NCBI RefSeq assembly: GCF_017876795.1
Contig: NZ_JAGIOR010000005.1
Location: forward strand, 124,001 to 188,000
Source: Rhizobium leguminosarum
GTDB taxonomy: Bacteria; Pseudomonadota; Alphaproteobacteria; Rhizobiales; Rhizobiaceae
Length of the DNA stretch: 64,000 bases
Reading direction: 5' to 3'
In this document: positions 8,599 to 16,045 of the stretch, piece by piece
Layout of the letters: the number at the start of each line of letters is the position of its first letter
How positions within the stretch are numbered: position 1 is the first letter of the stretch
Made by a program: the position numbers and the translations under genes
Notes under the pieces: model-generated
Told to the model about the DNA's origin: nothing
The model's database searches: none
What the model saw: the letters and a program-made list of their open reading frames with translations, nothing else

Positions 8599-8820
8599 AC
8601 CCAATCACCTAATTGGTCATTCAGTGGATCGGCGTGGCACCTATTCGCCAATTTGCGCAACCACCTATTCGCCGAGTCACGCATGCGCTGATTCACCGAG
8701 CGGCTTATTCGCTCAAAGACCGATGCGCTGAGACCCCTGTTCGCTGACCCGCCGATCTACCCAACCACCCAATCACTCATTCGGCGGATCGGCATTACGA
8801 CTATTCGCTCATTCGCGCAT
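8599..8820. repeat. Degenerate direct repeat next to the IS66 end
   Basis: A unit at 8599-8660 (ACCCAATCAC ... GGATCGGC ... CTATTCGC ... TTGCGCA) recurs with changes at 8767-8820 (ACCCAATCAC-TCATTC ... GGATCGGC ... CTATTCGC ... TTCGCGCA). Further TATTCGC/ATTCGC words are scattered between and after, to about 8835. No gene is visible from 8594 to 9009. Confidence 0.55.
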
Positions 8821-9009
8821 TGCCCTATTCACCGAAAATCTGTTGTTCCCGATCGCATCCGACGGTCGATGACCCAACCAGTCGCCTGCCCCGACCTTGC
8901 CAGTGATCCCGGCGCCTCTTCGCTGTGCTGTCTCGTGTCTGGATCGACGGGAAATGGACGATGCCTCCGTCGCCGGCTCACCTAGCGACAATCGCCCCTC
9001 GGGCGAAAC

Positions 9010-9031
9010 GGCTATTGGTATACCAATAGCC
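9010..9031. promoter_or_regulatory. Perfect 22-bp palindrome, GntR-operator-like
   Basis: The half-site GGCTATTGGTA is followed immediately by its exact inverse complement. The core ATTGGTATACCAAT has the form of operators bound by FadR/LldR-type GntR regulators. No regulated gene starts nearby. Confidence 0.5.
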
Positions 9032-9039
9032 TATCCTGC

Positions 9040-9185
9040 CATCTCTACTCAATCGGCCTGGACGTCGTGCCCGAGGCGCTAACGCTGTTGCGAGTCGTCA
9101 GACAAAAGCAACAGCGATCACGGGCGCAAGCCTGTGATCCGCGCCGGAGGAACAGCACGACGTCCAGGCCGATTGAGTAGAGATG
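9040..9185. ncRNA. Structured element: 31-bp inverted repeat enclosing two hairpins
   Basis: Positions 9040-9070 and 9155-9185 are perfect inverse complements (31 bp). Inside lie a GGCGC/GCGCC pairing (9075-9079 / 9141-9145) and two hairpins: GCTGTTGC/GCAACAGC (9084-9091 / 9108-9115) and a 10-bp stem 9116-9125 / 9130-9139 closed by a GCAA (GNRA-type) loop. The inner one contains one G-T pair, allowed in RNA. Together they give a four-stem shape. It may be a structured RNA or a mobile palindromic element (RIME/MITE-like); transcription is not shown. Confidence 0.5.
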
Positions 9186-9555
9186 CTGAAGCGAGGCGTC
9201 GTCGTGAGCTGCCGGGATGTCCGGGACCGGAGGGAGCGGGCATCGATGGCAAGCGAACGATGAGACGATGAGCGCGCCGCAGGAAAGAAGGATCACCTGA
9301 AGCGGATGCCCGAAGCATGAGGGGTGTAGCGCAAGATGATCCTTCTTTCCGCCTTGTTTGGGGAAGTCGCGGCAGCGTCCGCCTACCGGCCCGACAGGCC
9401 GGGCGGGTGTAAACCCGCTCCGCAAGGAGAAGGGTGCTTGAGGGAAGAGGCGGCAAGTCTTTCCCCTCAAGGCCGCGCGCCGGCTCGATGTCGGCAAAGC
9501 GGTCAAGCCAACGCGAAAGATGAGAGACGGCGGAGCCGCCTCTCCCCCTACCACT
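9186..9555. other. Non-coding stretch with a further long hairpin
   Basis: No gene is recognised. A perfect 14-bp inverted repeat, 9282-9295 and 9337-9350 (GGAAAGAAGGATCA and complement), encloses 41 nt. The sequence then becomes GC-rich up to the neighbouring gene end at 9556. Confidence 0.5.
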
Positions 9556-10038
9556 TCAGTCATAGACGACCCGCGCAATGCTGATGGCAATGCCTGTCTC
9601 CCGCGCAATATCGCGGATGATCGTAGCGAGGGGACCGATCTCCGTGTCGCTCACAGAGACGGACGCCGGATAGCTGATCTCGATGCCGTCGCAGTCTGCC
9701 GCCAGTGCGTTGTGCCACTCGCCTGCGTTGACCCGATATTCGTTGGTGTCGTAATCGATCTCCAGTTCATCGAGCAGTACAATCGTACGGCGGGCGAGGA
9801 TTTCTTCCGCACCTTGAAGCTCGCACGAGATCATGCCGTCGGGGTCATCCCCAGAAAGCAGTTCACGTTGCAGGGCCATGATGTGGCGCGTCGCGTCGAT
9901 CGCTGCATCGAGGCCGGCCAGCAGCCGGTCGTGGAGCGTCGTTGAGAATTCATCATCGCAACCGATACGGTTCGCGGTTACGACAAGCTTGAAGCCGGCG
10001 AGCTTGGCATGAAGCATGAGAAAGTTGAAATCAGACAT
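9556..10038 (-). CDS. Conserved hypothetical plasmid protein (160 aa)
   Basis: The start ATG at 10038 is chosen because AAGGAGG lies 7 nt before it; a longer frame begins at 10089 without such a site. The protein (MSDFNFLMLHAKLAGFKLVV...) is soluble and acidic, alternating hydrophobic helices with charged stretches, and ends in TGIAISIARVVYD. I do not recognise a domain. It sits on the same strand as the backbone block from 11.7 to 25 kb, from which it is now separated by the group II intron and HU remnants. Confidence 0.65.
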   Translation of the reverse strand: MSDFNFLMLHAKLAGFKLVVTANRIGCDDEFSTTLHDRLLAGLDAAIDATRHIMALQRELLSGDDPDGMISCELQGAEEILARRTIVLLDELEIDYDTNEYRVNAGEWHNALAADCDGIEISYPASVSVSDTEIGPLATIIRDIARETGIAISIARVVYD

Positions 10039-10250
10039 AAGAAGCCTCCTTTTCGTTCTGACGAAAAGGCGCCCGCATTGGCGGCCCAAGGGGTCAAGGA
10101 TCGCGATAGCGACCGCCAGCGGCGGCGAGCGGAGGAACCGATTTTTTCGTCGTGTCGCGTCAGCGGCGCGGCGGAAAAATTGGAGGGGCCGCGATGTCCT
10201 TGAGGCCGTCGGGTCGAATGCGACAATAGGAAAGTCAGAGAGAGATAGAC

Positions 10251-10271
10251 CACGGCGCCTCAGGCGCCGTG
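10251..10271. terminator. Strong GC hairpin
   Basis: CACGGCGCC-TCA-GGCGCCGTG is a perfect 9-bp stem with a 3-nt loop, without a T tail. It may be a terminator or structure upstream of the intron remnant. The 10272-10470 stretch has no recognisable gene. Confidence 0.4.
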
Positions 10272-10470
10272 TCCGTATCCGGCGTTCAGCCGGCCATGCA
10301 CTCTATCCTCGGCCGTGGTCGCGGAAACTTCGCGCCGCCGGTGTGGAAGCCGCGAAAGGAGCGTGACCCGAATGGGCGGAGACCGCTTGCAGGCTCCGTG
10401 AGCGACGGCGAATAGCACCGTCCGCCGCAGGCGGCTCGCCCGGATCATCCGGCGACAAGCCATCATCGCT

Positions 10471-11438
10471 ATGAATCAATCGACACCGACCGATTCAAAT
10501 ATGTCGTTGGACGCAAAGTCTTCCGTGTCCGATTGAACGAAGCCGCTTTCGCGGCATTTGGAGGTGATTGGCACGCGACGAAAGCGGGTACTCCGCAAGG
10601 GGGAATAATCTCGCCCACGCTCGCCAACATGGCCTTGGACGGAATGGAAAAGATGTTACGGGACTTCTACGGTCCAAGACGTCGCAACAGCCTGACCAAG
10701 GTCCACTTGATACGTTACGCCGATGACTTCGTCGTCACAGGTGCTTCAAAAGAAGTACTGGAGGAGGCGAAATCTATGGTCGAGGAATTTCTGTCAGAAC
10801 GGGGCCTGTCTCTGTCTGAAGAAAAGACTCGCATCGTGCGGGTCGAGGAAGGTTTCGACTTCCTCGGCTGGAACGTGCGCAGATACGATGGGCATACCCA
10901 CATCAAACCCGCCAAGAAGAACGTGGTGGCGTTTATGCGCAAGATCCGAACTATCATCAAGGGTGCTGCCGATGTGAAGCAGGAGTATCTGATAATGCGG
11001 CTGAACCCGGTCATACGGGGATGGACCAATTATCATCACAACCAGGTGGCGAAGGAGACCTTTCGCAAGGTCGATCATCTCATCTGGAAGTGTCTCTGGC
11101 AGTGGGCCTGTCGTAGACACCCGGACAAGCCACTTCGCTGGGCAAAGTATCGTTACTTCGCTCGGGAAGGTACGCGAGACTGGGTATTCCGCACAGGGAT
11201 GAAGGATAAGGCAGGAAACCTCAAGGTCATCCGCCTCATCCACGCGTCCGACGTACCGATACGTCGCCACTGCAAAATCCGGGCCGAAGCAAATCCTTTC
11301 GATCCCACGTGGGACAGCTACTTCGCCGGAAGGCGCGGTATGCCGTCGGAAGTTACGGATCGGCCCGGTGATTCCACATCTCAAACCGATGCACAGGAAC
11401 TGGCGGCTCTGGTCAAACAGGGCTTGGCGGAGGCTTGA
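10471..11438 (+). pseudogene. Group II intron-encoded reverse transcriptase/maturase, deleted
   Basis: A plausible original start at 10471 (MNQSTPTDSNMSLDAKSSVSD) runs into a stop after 21 codons. From 10533, in another frame, a 301-codon frame picks up within the reverse transcriptase: GTPQGGIISPTLANMALDGM (RT5 block with AGTPQGG), YADDF catalytic motif in LIRYADDFVVTG, LGLSEEKT-like RT7, a maturase domain (RGWTNYHHNQVAKETF) and a C-terminal CRRHPDKPLRWAKYRYF region. RT blocks 0-4 are absent and the junction shifts the frame, so the protein is broken. Confidence 0.85.
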
Positions 11439-11470
11439 GCTGTATGCTGGGAAACTCGCACGTACAGTTC
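11437..11470 (+). ncRNA. Group II intron domain V
   Basis: Thirty-four nucleotides fold as the canonical domain V: GAGCTGTATGC pairs with GCACGTACAGTTC through a bulge and is capped by a GGGAAA-containing loop. It starts at the maturase stop codon, as is common. Confidence 0.85.
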
Positions 11471-11511
11471 TTAGGGAGGAGCGGCCCGGCAACGGGTCGT
11501 TCCTACCCGAC

Positions 11512-11630
11512 AGGATACGCCGGAGCGCGAGGCCCGCAATCCTGCGACCGGCGCTACGATCAAGGTCGCCGCCGCGAAAAAACTGGCGTTCACGCCAGCC
11601 AAGGCTCTGAAGGATGCGCTGAACAAGTAA
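11512..11630 (+). pseudogene. HU-family DNA-binding protein, 3' exon only
   Basis: Directly after the intron terminus the frame reads DTPEREARNPATGATIKVAA, then KKLAFTPAKALKDALNK and a stop at 11628-11630. This is the C-terminal part of an HU/HupB-type nucleoid protein (the RNPATG beta-arm tip is diagnostic). The N-terminal half is not found upstream, so the gene was split by the intron and then lost its 5' exon. A bidirectional terminator follows. Confidence 0.85.
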
Positions 11631-11648
11631 TTCTGCTGGCCAAGCAAA

Positions 11649-11679
11649 AAAATAGCCCGGCGCCGTGCCGGGCTATTTT
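11649..11679. terminator. Bidirectional rho-independent terminator
   Basis: A 13-bp perfect stem (AAAATAGCCCGGC and complement) with a 5-nt loop, with A and T runs on both sides. It serves the HU remnant on the plus strand and the hypothetical gene ending at 11695 on the minus strand. Confidence 0.85.
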
Positions 11680-11694
11680 CGTTCTGGGTTTGCA

Positions 11695-12027
11695 TCAGCG
11701 GGGGGATGTCCGCTCACGAAGATCCTGAATAATCGTCTCGCTGACCGCGCGATGCGCTTCGCGGGTATGGTCGTCCAGCAGTTTGTGAAGAATGCCGGAG
11801 GCCAAGGGTATGAAGTCGAAACCGCGTGCGATTGCCGCGGTCCTCAGGTGCGACAGTGTTTCGAACTCCCGGAAGTCCGTGCCCAGCCAAAGTTCACGAT
11901 CCTCGCAATCCGCGTCCGGAAATGCCTGAAGGAAGAACGTCTGAAGCGGGCGGTCGTAGCCGATAATGGCATCCGGGTCTGAGTGGCGGGATGCGGTCCT
12001 GATAACGGTGATTGTATAGCGGCTCAT
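11695..12027 (-). CDS. Conserved hypothetical plasmid protein (110 aa)
   Basis: The ATG at 12027 has a GGAGG site 5 nt upstream. The protein (MSRYTITVIRTASRHSDPDAIIGYDRPLQTFFLQAFP...) is soluble, without a motif known to me. It is next to the DUF736 gene in the same orientation, a pairing common in rhizobial plasmid backbones. The function is unknown. Confidence 0.7.
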   Translation of the reverse strand: MSRYTITVIRTASRHSDPDAIIGYDRPLQTFFLQAFPDADCEDRELWLGTDFREFETLSHLRTAAIARGFDFIPLASGILHKLLDDHTREAHRAVSETIIQDLRERTSPR

Positions 12028-12086
12028 GGCGGCCTCCGTTGGAATGGGGGACGCCGGCCCGATTGTTTCGGAGCCGGCGGTCCGGT

Positions 12087-12410
12087 TCAGGCCGGGCTGT
12101 TCCAGAGGATGACCTTCTTGCCGGGCTCGCCACCGGGCGCGGGGGCGACGTTACCGAAGATCACGCCGATCTCGGGCGCTTCGAGCTTCGTGGAGATGTA
12201 TTCTTCGCCGGTCTGGCGGGAGATGCGGTTCCAGCCTGCGCCGATCTCAAAGCCGGTCTTGCGGTGGATGATGCGGTAATCAGGGGCTTCTTCGCTCGCC
12301 TTGCTGGTGTTCGGGACGAGGGCGATCGGGGCGTTGACCCGGATGGTGGCGAAGACGCCTTCGAGCGTGCCGTCGGTCTTTTCGGTGAGGGTTGCGATCG
12401 TGGTAGCCAT
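12087..12410 (-). CDS. DUF736 family protein
   Basis: 107 aa, MATTIATLTEKTDGTLEGVF..., with the family features: a beta-rich start, SKASEEAPDYRIIHRKTGFEIGAGW in the middle and an EAPEIGVIFGNVAP segment near the end. AAGGAG lies before the ATG. DUF736 proteins are small soluble proteins found on rhizobial and other alphaproteobacterial plasmids; their role is not established. The frame is intact. Confidence 0.85.
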   Translation of the reverse strand: MATTIATLTEKTDGTLEGVFATIRVNAPIALVPNTSKASEEAPDYRIIHRKTGFEIGAGWNRISRQTGEEYISTKLEAPEIGVIFGNVAPAPGGEPGKKVILWNSPA

Positions 12411-12991
12411 GGGATTGTCTCCTTCGTTGCATCGGGACCATTCCCGATGGCGCCCGAAGAAGGGGCTGCGCCGCAGGCGTCACCGCAGCGTAGAGAAGGG
12501 GAACCCCTTGCGGGGTTGACGCTGAACGCGGCCGGTCCCTTAGAAAGGCGACATAAAGAACGGGAATGGTCTCTGATTGCGACGTCAGCAGGAGACCTCG
12601 CTATGGCTGCCCTTTGCGGACCTGCCGAACACCGCGCTCATCGCTTGCGTCGGTGGGTGTTCGGGTCAACGGATCCTGGCCTTCAACCGATGGACGGGGC
12701 CCGAGCGATCAGCACCGTTCCAATCCCATCGTCATGGAGGAGATTGCTTTGGTCGGTGTTGCGCTCGAATTACAGTCCGCTCTGGTAGGGTTGCAGCTCG
12801 GATGAATCGAGATCACACCACCGGTTTGATTGCCGGGCGTCGCTCCCGCGCCGGTGATGATCAGGAAAAGGAGACCAGCCGAAAACACCCGGCAGTCGCA
12901 GAGTTGCCTCGCGAGGACGGACTCCGACGTGGATGGCGCCGACGATGCAGCTGCGGGAGTTGTCCCGGATGATGACCGTTTCGATCGCCGC
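12411..12991. other. 580-bp stretch without a recognised gene
   Basis: Short plus-strand frames (for example 12577-12972) do not resemble known proteins and shift frame between plausible segments. It may hold decayed coding sequence between the DUF736 gene and the toxin remnant. Confidence 0.4.
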
Positions 12992-13410
12992 TCAATCGAG
13001 GCGGTTGACCCGGCTGGTTCGGCCGCGCGTGTCGGCAAACAGCCTGGCGATCTTCACCATGAAGGATTTGCTGAAGCGGCCGAGGATGTCCTGATCGGGC
13101 TCGATGTACCAGGAGCGTTCGACGATATCGTAATTGTACTCGTCGACCATAATCCAGCACTGCTTCAGATCACTTAAGCCCGCACGCTTGCGCTCGATTT
13201 CGGGGATCTCCAGAGCGATCCGTCCCGTCTGCGGCGGTTGGGTGGTGATGGCGAGAAGCGCCAGATGGGTATTGCCGTCCTTGCACTGTGGATCGCGATG
13301 ACGACGCAGACGGGGCGCTGCTTGCGACCCTCGGTTTCGCCGCGCTGCTGCTGCCAGGCCCATAGGTACGGATAGGAGATGACTTCACCGGGGCGGAATT
13401 CATGGCTCAT
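12992..13410 (-). pseudogene. PemK/MazF-like toxin gene with a frameshift
   Basis: The first part, from the ATG at 13410, reads MSHEFRPGEVISYPYLWAWQ ... GRKQRPVCVVIAI. The N-terminal G-(E/D)-V and the KQRPVCVV strand recall PemK/MazF-type growth inhibitors. The natural continuation (DGNTHLALLAITTQPPQTGR ... DYNYDIVERSWYIEPD-type sequence) lies in the next frame from about 13310 to the stop at 12992. A small indel near 13300-13315 therefore separates the two halves. The start overlaps the antitoxin stop by 11 bp. The toxin is probably inactive, unless the shift is a sequencing error. Confidence 0.65.
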
Positions 13411-13660
13411 CGTCGTAGCCTTCGCCGCGCGCCAGCCGATCGAGCGCCTCGTCGAACAGTTCTGCGTGCTCGGCGGGCATCTCCGATACAGTGTAGGCTC
13501 GGCGCGGATCGCCGCCCGTGCGCATGCGCTCATAGTGCTCGTAGCTCATCAACACGAAACGCGGCTTCTTGTGCCGCGTGAGCATGACCGGCTCACGGCT
13601 CGCTGCGTCAGTGATATCGCCGATTTGTTTATTCAAGTCGCCTGTTGTGAACTGCTTCAT
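13400..13660 (-). CDS. Phd/YefM-type antitoxin
   Basis: 86 aa from the ATG at 13660, chosen because GGAG lies 9 nt upstream; a longer frame begins at 13696. MKQFTTGDLNKQIGDITDAA ... REPVMLTRHKKPRFVLMSYEHYERM is the classic Phd/YefM fold pattern (short helix, then strand with the P-V-x-L/I-T-x-x-x-x-P signature). It binds operator DNA and neutralises the toxin encoded just downstream with an 11-bp overlap. The antitoxin is intact while the toxin is frameshifted. Confidence 0.85.
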   Translation of the reverse strand: MKQFTTGDLNKQIGDITDAASREPVMLTRHKKPRFVLMSYEHYERMRTGGDPRRAYTVSEMPAEHAELFDEALDRLARGEGYDDEP

Positions 13661-13741
13661 CGCTATAGTCTCCAGTACGTTTTTCACATACTCCATTTTT
13701 TACGAGTTTTCCATATTTTCCATATTACCGGCAGACGGCGC

Positions 13742-14683
13742 TTACGCGCCGTCTCCTGAAGCTTGCCAGACCGGGATGCCGAAGCCACGCGCCTTGTCGG
13801 CGAGATTGCCCGTGATGCCGTTTCCGGGAAAGACGATCAATCCGGCGGGCATGACAGAGAGCATCTCGTCGTTGCGGCGGAACGGCGCGGCCTTGGCGTG
13901 TTTGGTCCAGTTGGGCTTGAAGGTGATCTGCGTCACCTTGCGGGCATCAGCCCAGCAGGCGGCGATACGTTCGGCGCCTTTTGGTGAGCCGCCGTGCAAC
14001 AGGACCATGTCGGGATGCTTGGCATGCGCCTGATCGAGCTTGGCCCAGATCCGCTCATGATCGTTGTAGTCCATACCGCCGGCGAACGCGATCTTGGTGC
14101 CGGCCGGAATCAGCACCTCGGTTTCGGAGTGGCGACGGGCGGAGAGGAAGTCCCGGCTGTCGATCATCGCCGCCGTCATGTTGGCATGATTGACCTTGGA
14201 GCCGGTGCGTGGCCGCCAGGACGAACCCGTCTGCGCTTCGAACAGATCGGCCGCATAGTCGCGCATGAACTCGAAGCTATTTCTACGCTCCAAAAGCGTG
14301 ATGCCCTCGGCGACGAGGCGTTCGAGCTCGACACTCTTCACTTCCGAACCGTCCTGCTCCCGCTGGCCGGTGCGTTGCGCCTCCTCGTTGCGATCGAGCT
14401 CGCGCTGGATGCGCTCGCCGGCGCGATGGAAGAGATTGGGGATCGACCAGAACAGGTCTTCGAGATCGGGCTCCAGCCGGGTGTCGCCGAGCATATCGGC
14501 GAAGGCATCGAAGATCGCGGTGATCGACGACTGGACCTGCGGTTCCTCCGGCAATGGCCGCGGGTCGGGCTCGTCCTGGAAGGGGCGATAGCCGAAGACC
14601 TGCATCTCGTAGATGAAGCGGTCGGTCGGGGAGGACGCGTGGTGGGGCTCGAAGCCGTCGTCGGGGTGAAGGATCAGGTCCAT
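13742..14683 (-). CDS. DUF2493 (YspA/SLOG-like) domain protein
   Basis: 313 aa with a GGAG site before the ATG. The N-terminal two-thirds is charged and helical (residues 50-150). The C-terminal third has the nucleotide-binding-like pattern KIAFAGGMDYNDHERIWAKL, MVLLHGGSPKGAERIAACWA and AGLIVFPGNGITGNLADKA, as in DUF2493 proteins of the SLOG superfamily, which may bind a nucleotide. It is a standing member of rhizobial plasmid backbone clusters. The substrate is unknown. Confidence 0.85.
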   Translation of the reverse strand: MDLILHPDDGFEPHHASSPTDRFIYEMQVFGYRPFQDEPDPRPLPEEPQVQSSITAIFDAFADMLGDTRLEPDLEDLFWSIPNLFHRAGERIQRELDRNEEAQRTGQREQDGSEVKSVELERLVAEGITLLERRNSFEFMRDYAADLFEAQTGSSWRPRTGSKVNHANMTAAMIDSRDFLSARRHSETEVLIPAGTKIAFAGGMDYNDHERIWAKLDQAHAKHPDMVLLHGGSPKGAERIAACWADARKVTQITFKPNWTKHAKAAPFRRNDEMLSVMPAGLIVFPGNGITGNLADKARGFGIPVWQASGDGA

Positions 14684-14998
14684 GGTGGTCTCCGTTGATG
14701 GGCCGCGCCTCTCGCGGCCTGACGGCGAACCCGGTCACGCGGGCCGAGGCCGGAACCGCAAGCGGAGCGCGGCGGCCCAGCGAAGCGCCGGGCGGCGGAG
14801 GGAGGGTTTCTTGATCCGCGAGGAATGCCCGGCAGGGGAAGAAACCCGACCGACCCGCTGAAGGCCCGAGGCCCGCATGGTAAGGGTCGCCTCTGGGCAG
14901 GCCCGCGGGCGCGCGCCAACAGGGGAGCCATCTGGTGGAGCGACCTTAGCGCCCACGCCGCCCGCCGCCCGGCCTGCTGCCCGTTCCGGCCACCGTCG
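14684..14998. other. GC-rich spacer, no gene seen
   Basis: About 315 bp between the DUF2493 and Toprim genes. Open frames here are overlapping shadows with no ribosome sites and no similarity that I can recognise. Confidence 0.4.
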
Positions 14999-16033
14999 TC
15001 AGGGCAGGAGGGCCGTTGCGTCTTCCGGGACGAGTTGCGCCTGCAGGCATGCGGTCAGGCGGCCCGGACCCAGTAAGCGCAGATCCTCGTTGAAGTCGCC
15101 GAGCTCGGGCGACAGCACCAGCGGCAGGATTCCGTCCTCCTGTGCCCGGCGGCTCAATCCTTCGATCCCATGTCGGCCGGCGGCATCCGCGTCGGCGGCG
15201 ATGTAGATGCGCCGGCATCCGGGTGGGAAGCGGAAGGCGGCAAGGTGATTGGCCGTGAGAGCCGCCACCATTGGCATGCCGGGCATCACGTGTGAGAGGG
15301 ACAGCATGGTTTCGACGCCCTCGCCTGCCGCCATCACCGGAACAGCTGCATCGGCTGGAAAGGAGAAGCGGACGCCATTACCGAGCAACCCGCCGAGCGC
15401 ACGACGTGGATTGTCGACCTTGGCCTTGCCCACACAGGCGGGATCAAGCCAGCTGCGATGCACGCCGGTGATTGCGCCGGCAGAGTCGGTCACGGCGGCA
15501 ATCAGAGCCGGATAGCTGCTCGTCCGACCGGTCAGGAGATCGCGATAATAGCAAGAGGGATGGAACCGCAGCGCCGCATGGGTGGATGCCCGTAGGATGC
15601 CGCGCTCCCGCAGATAGGAGTCGGCAAGCGTGCCCGCCAGCGGCTGCGTCATCCGAAACAGACGCCTGGCCTGCTCCGACGCCGGCCGCTCGACCGCCAC
15701 AGAATATCGGGCGTCCGTCCTGCGAGACGACAGCGGGTCAGGCCGAGACAGGTTGAGGAAATGACGCGCCTCCTCGGCAACGTCCCGGAAGTCGACGAGG
15801 CCACAGGTCTCACGGACGAGATCAAGCAGATCGCCGAACTGGCCTGTCGCCGCATCGGTCCATCGGCCGGCGCGCGGGCCGGTCAGACGGACATAGAGCG
15901 ACCGACCCTTGTTGTTGCCGACATCGCCGACGAGCCAGTAGTTACCGGCCCGGCGGCCGGCGGAAAGATAGTGGCGGCAGACCGCCTCCGCGTCTTGCGC
16001 GAGACGGCCCGCCAGATGGGAGGCGGAGGGCAT
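14999..16033 (-). CDS. Toprim domain plasmid protein (primase-like)
   Basis: 344 aa. The N-terminal part resembles primase-associated plasmid proteins (GDVGNNKGRSLYVRLTGPRAGRWTDAATGQFGDLLDL). The C-terminal part is a Toprim fold: VMAAGEGVETMLSLSHVMPG supplies the catalytic glutamate and RRIYIAADADAAGRHG the D-x-D. Toprim proteins bind metal and act in DNA priming, topology or repair; the exact activity here is not known. It lies 12 bp downstream of the large methylase/helicase gene, probably in one transcript. Confidence 0.85.
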   Translation of the reverse strand: MPSASHLAGRLAQDAEAVCRHYLSAGRRAGNYWLVGDVGNNKGRSLYVRLTGPRAGRWTDAATGQFGDLLDLVRETCGLVDFRDVAEEARHFLNLSRPDPLSSRRTDARYSVAVERPASEQARRLFRMTQPLAGTLADSYLRERGILRASTHAALRFHPSCYYRDLLTGRTSSYPALIAAVTDSAGAITGVHRSWLDPACVGKAKVDNPRRALGGLLGNGVRFSFPADAAVPVMAAGEGVETMLSLSHVMPGMPMVAALTANHLAAFRFPPGCRRIYIAADADAAGRHGIEGLSRRAQEDGILPLVLSPELGDFNEDLRLLGPGRLTACLQAQLVPEDATALLP

Positions 16034-16045
16034 GGCAGACCTCCG

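Larger units (their letters stand above)
10471..11511 (+). mobile_element. Group II intron remnant with deleted maturase
   Basis: The 3' part is well preserved: a 34-nt domain V at 11437-11470 (GAGCTGTATGC ... GCACGTACAGTTC), then a domain VI-like hairpin and a terminus CCTACCCGAC at 11502-11511. The exon that follows is the 3' part of an HU gene. The maturase has lost its N-terminal half and the 5' intron boundary is not identified, so the copy should be unable to splice and move by itself. Confidence 0.8.

Noticed and set aside
8599..8835. CRISPR array
   Set aside because: The repeats are diverged, of uneven spacing, and there are no cas genes.
9040..9185. Retron msr-msd RNA
   Set aside because: The outer 31-bp stem is much longer than retron a1/a2 repeats, and the only reverse transcriptase nearby is a broken group II intron maturase.
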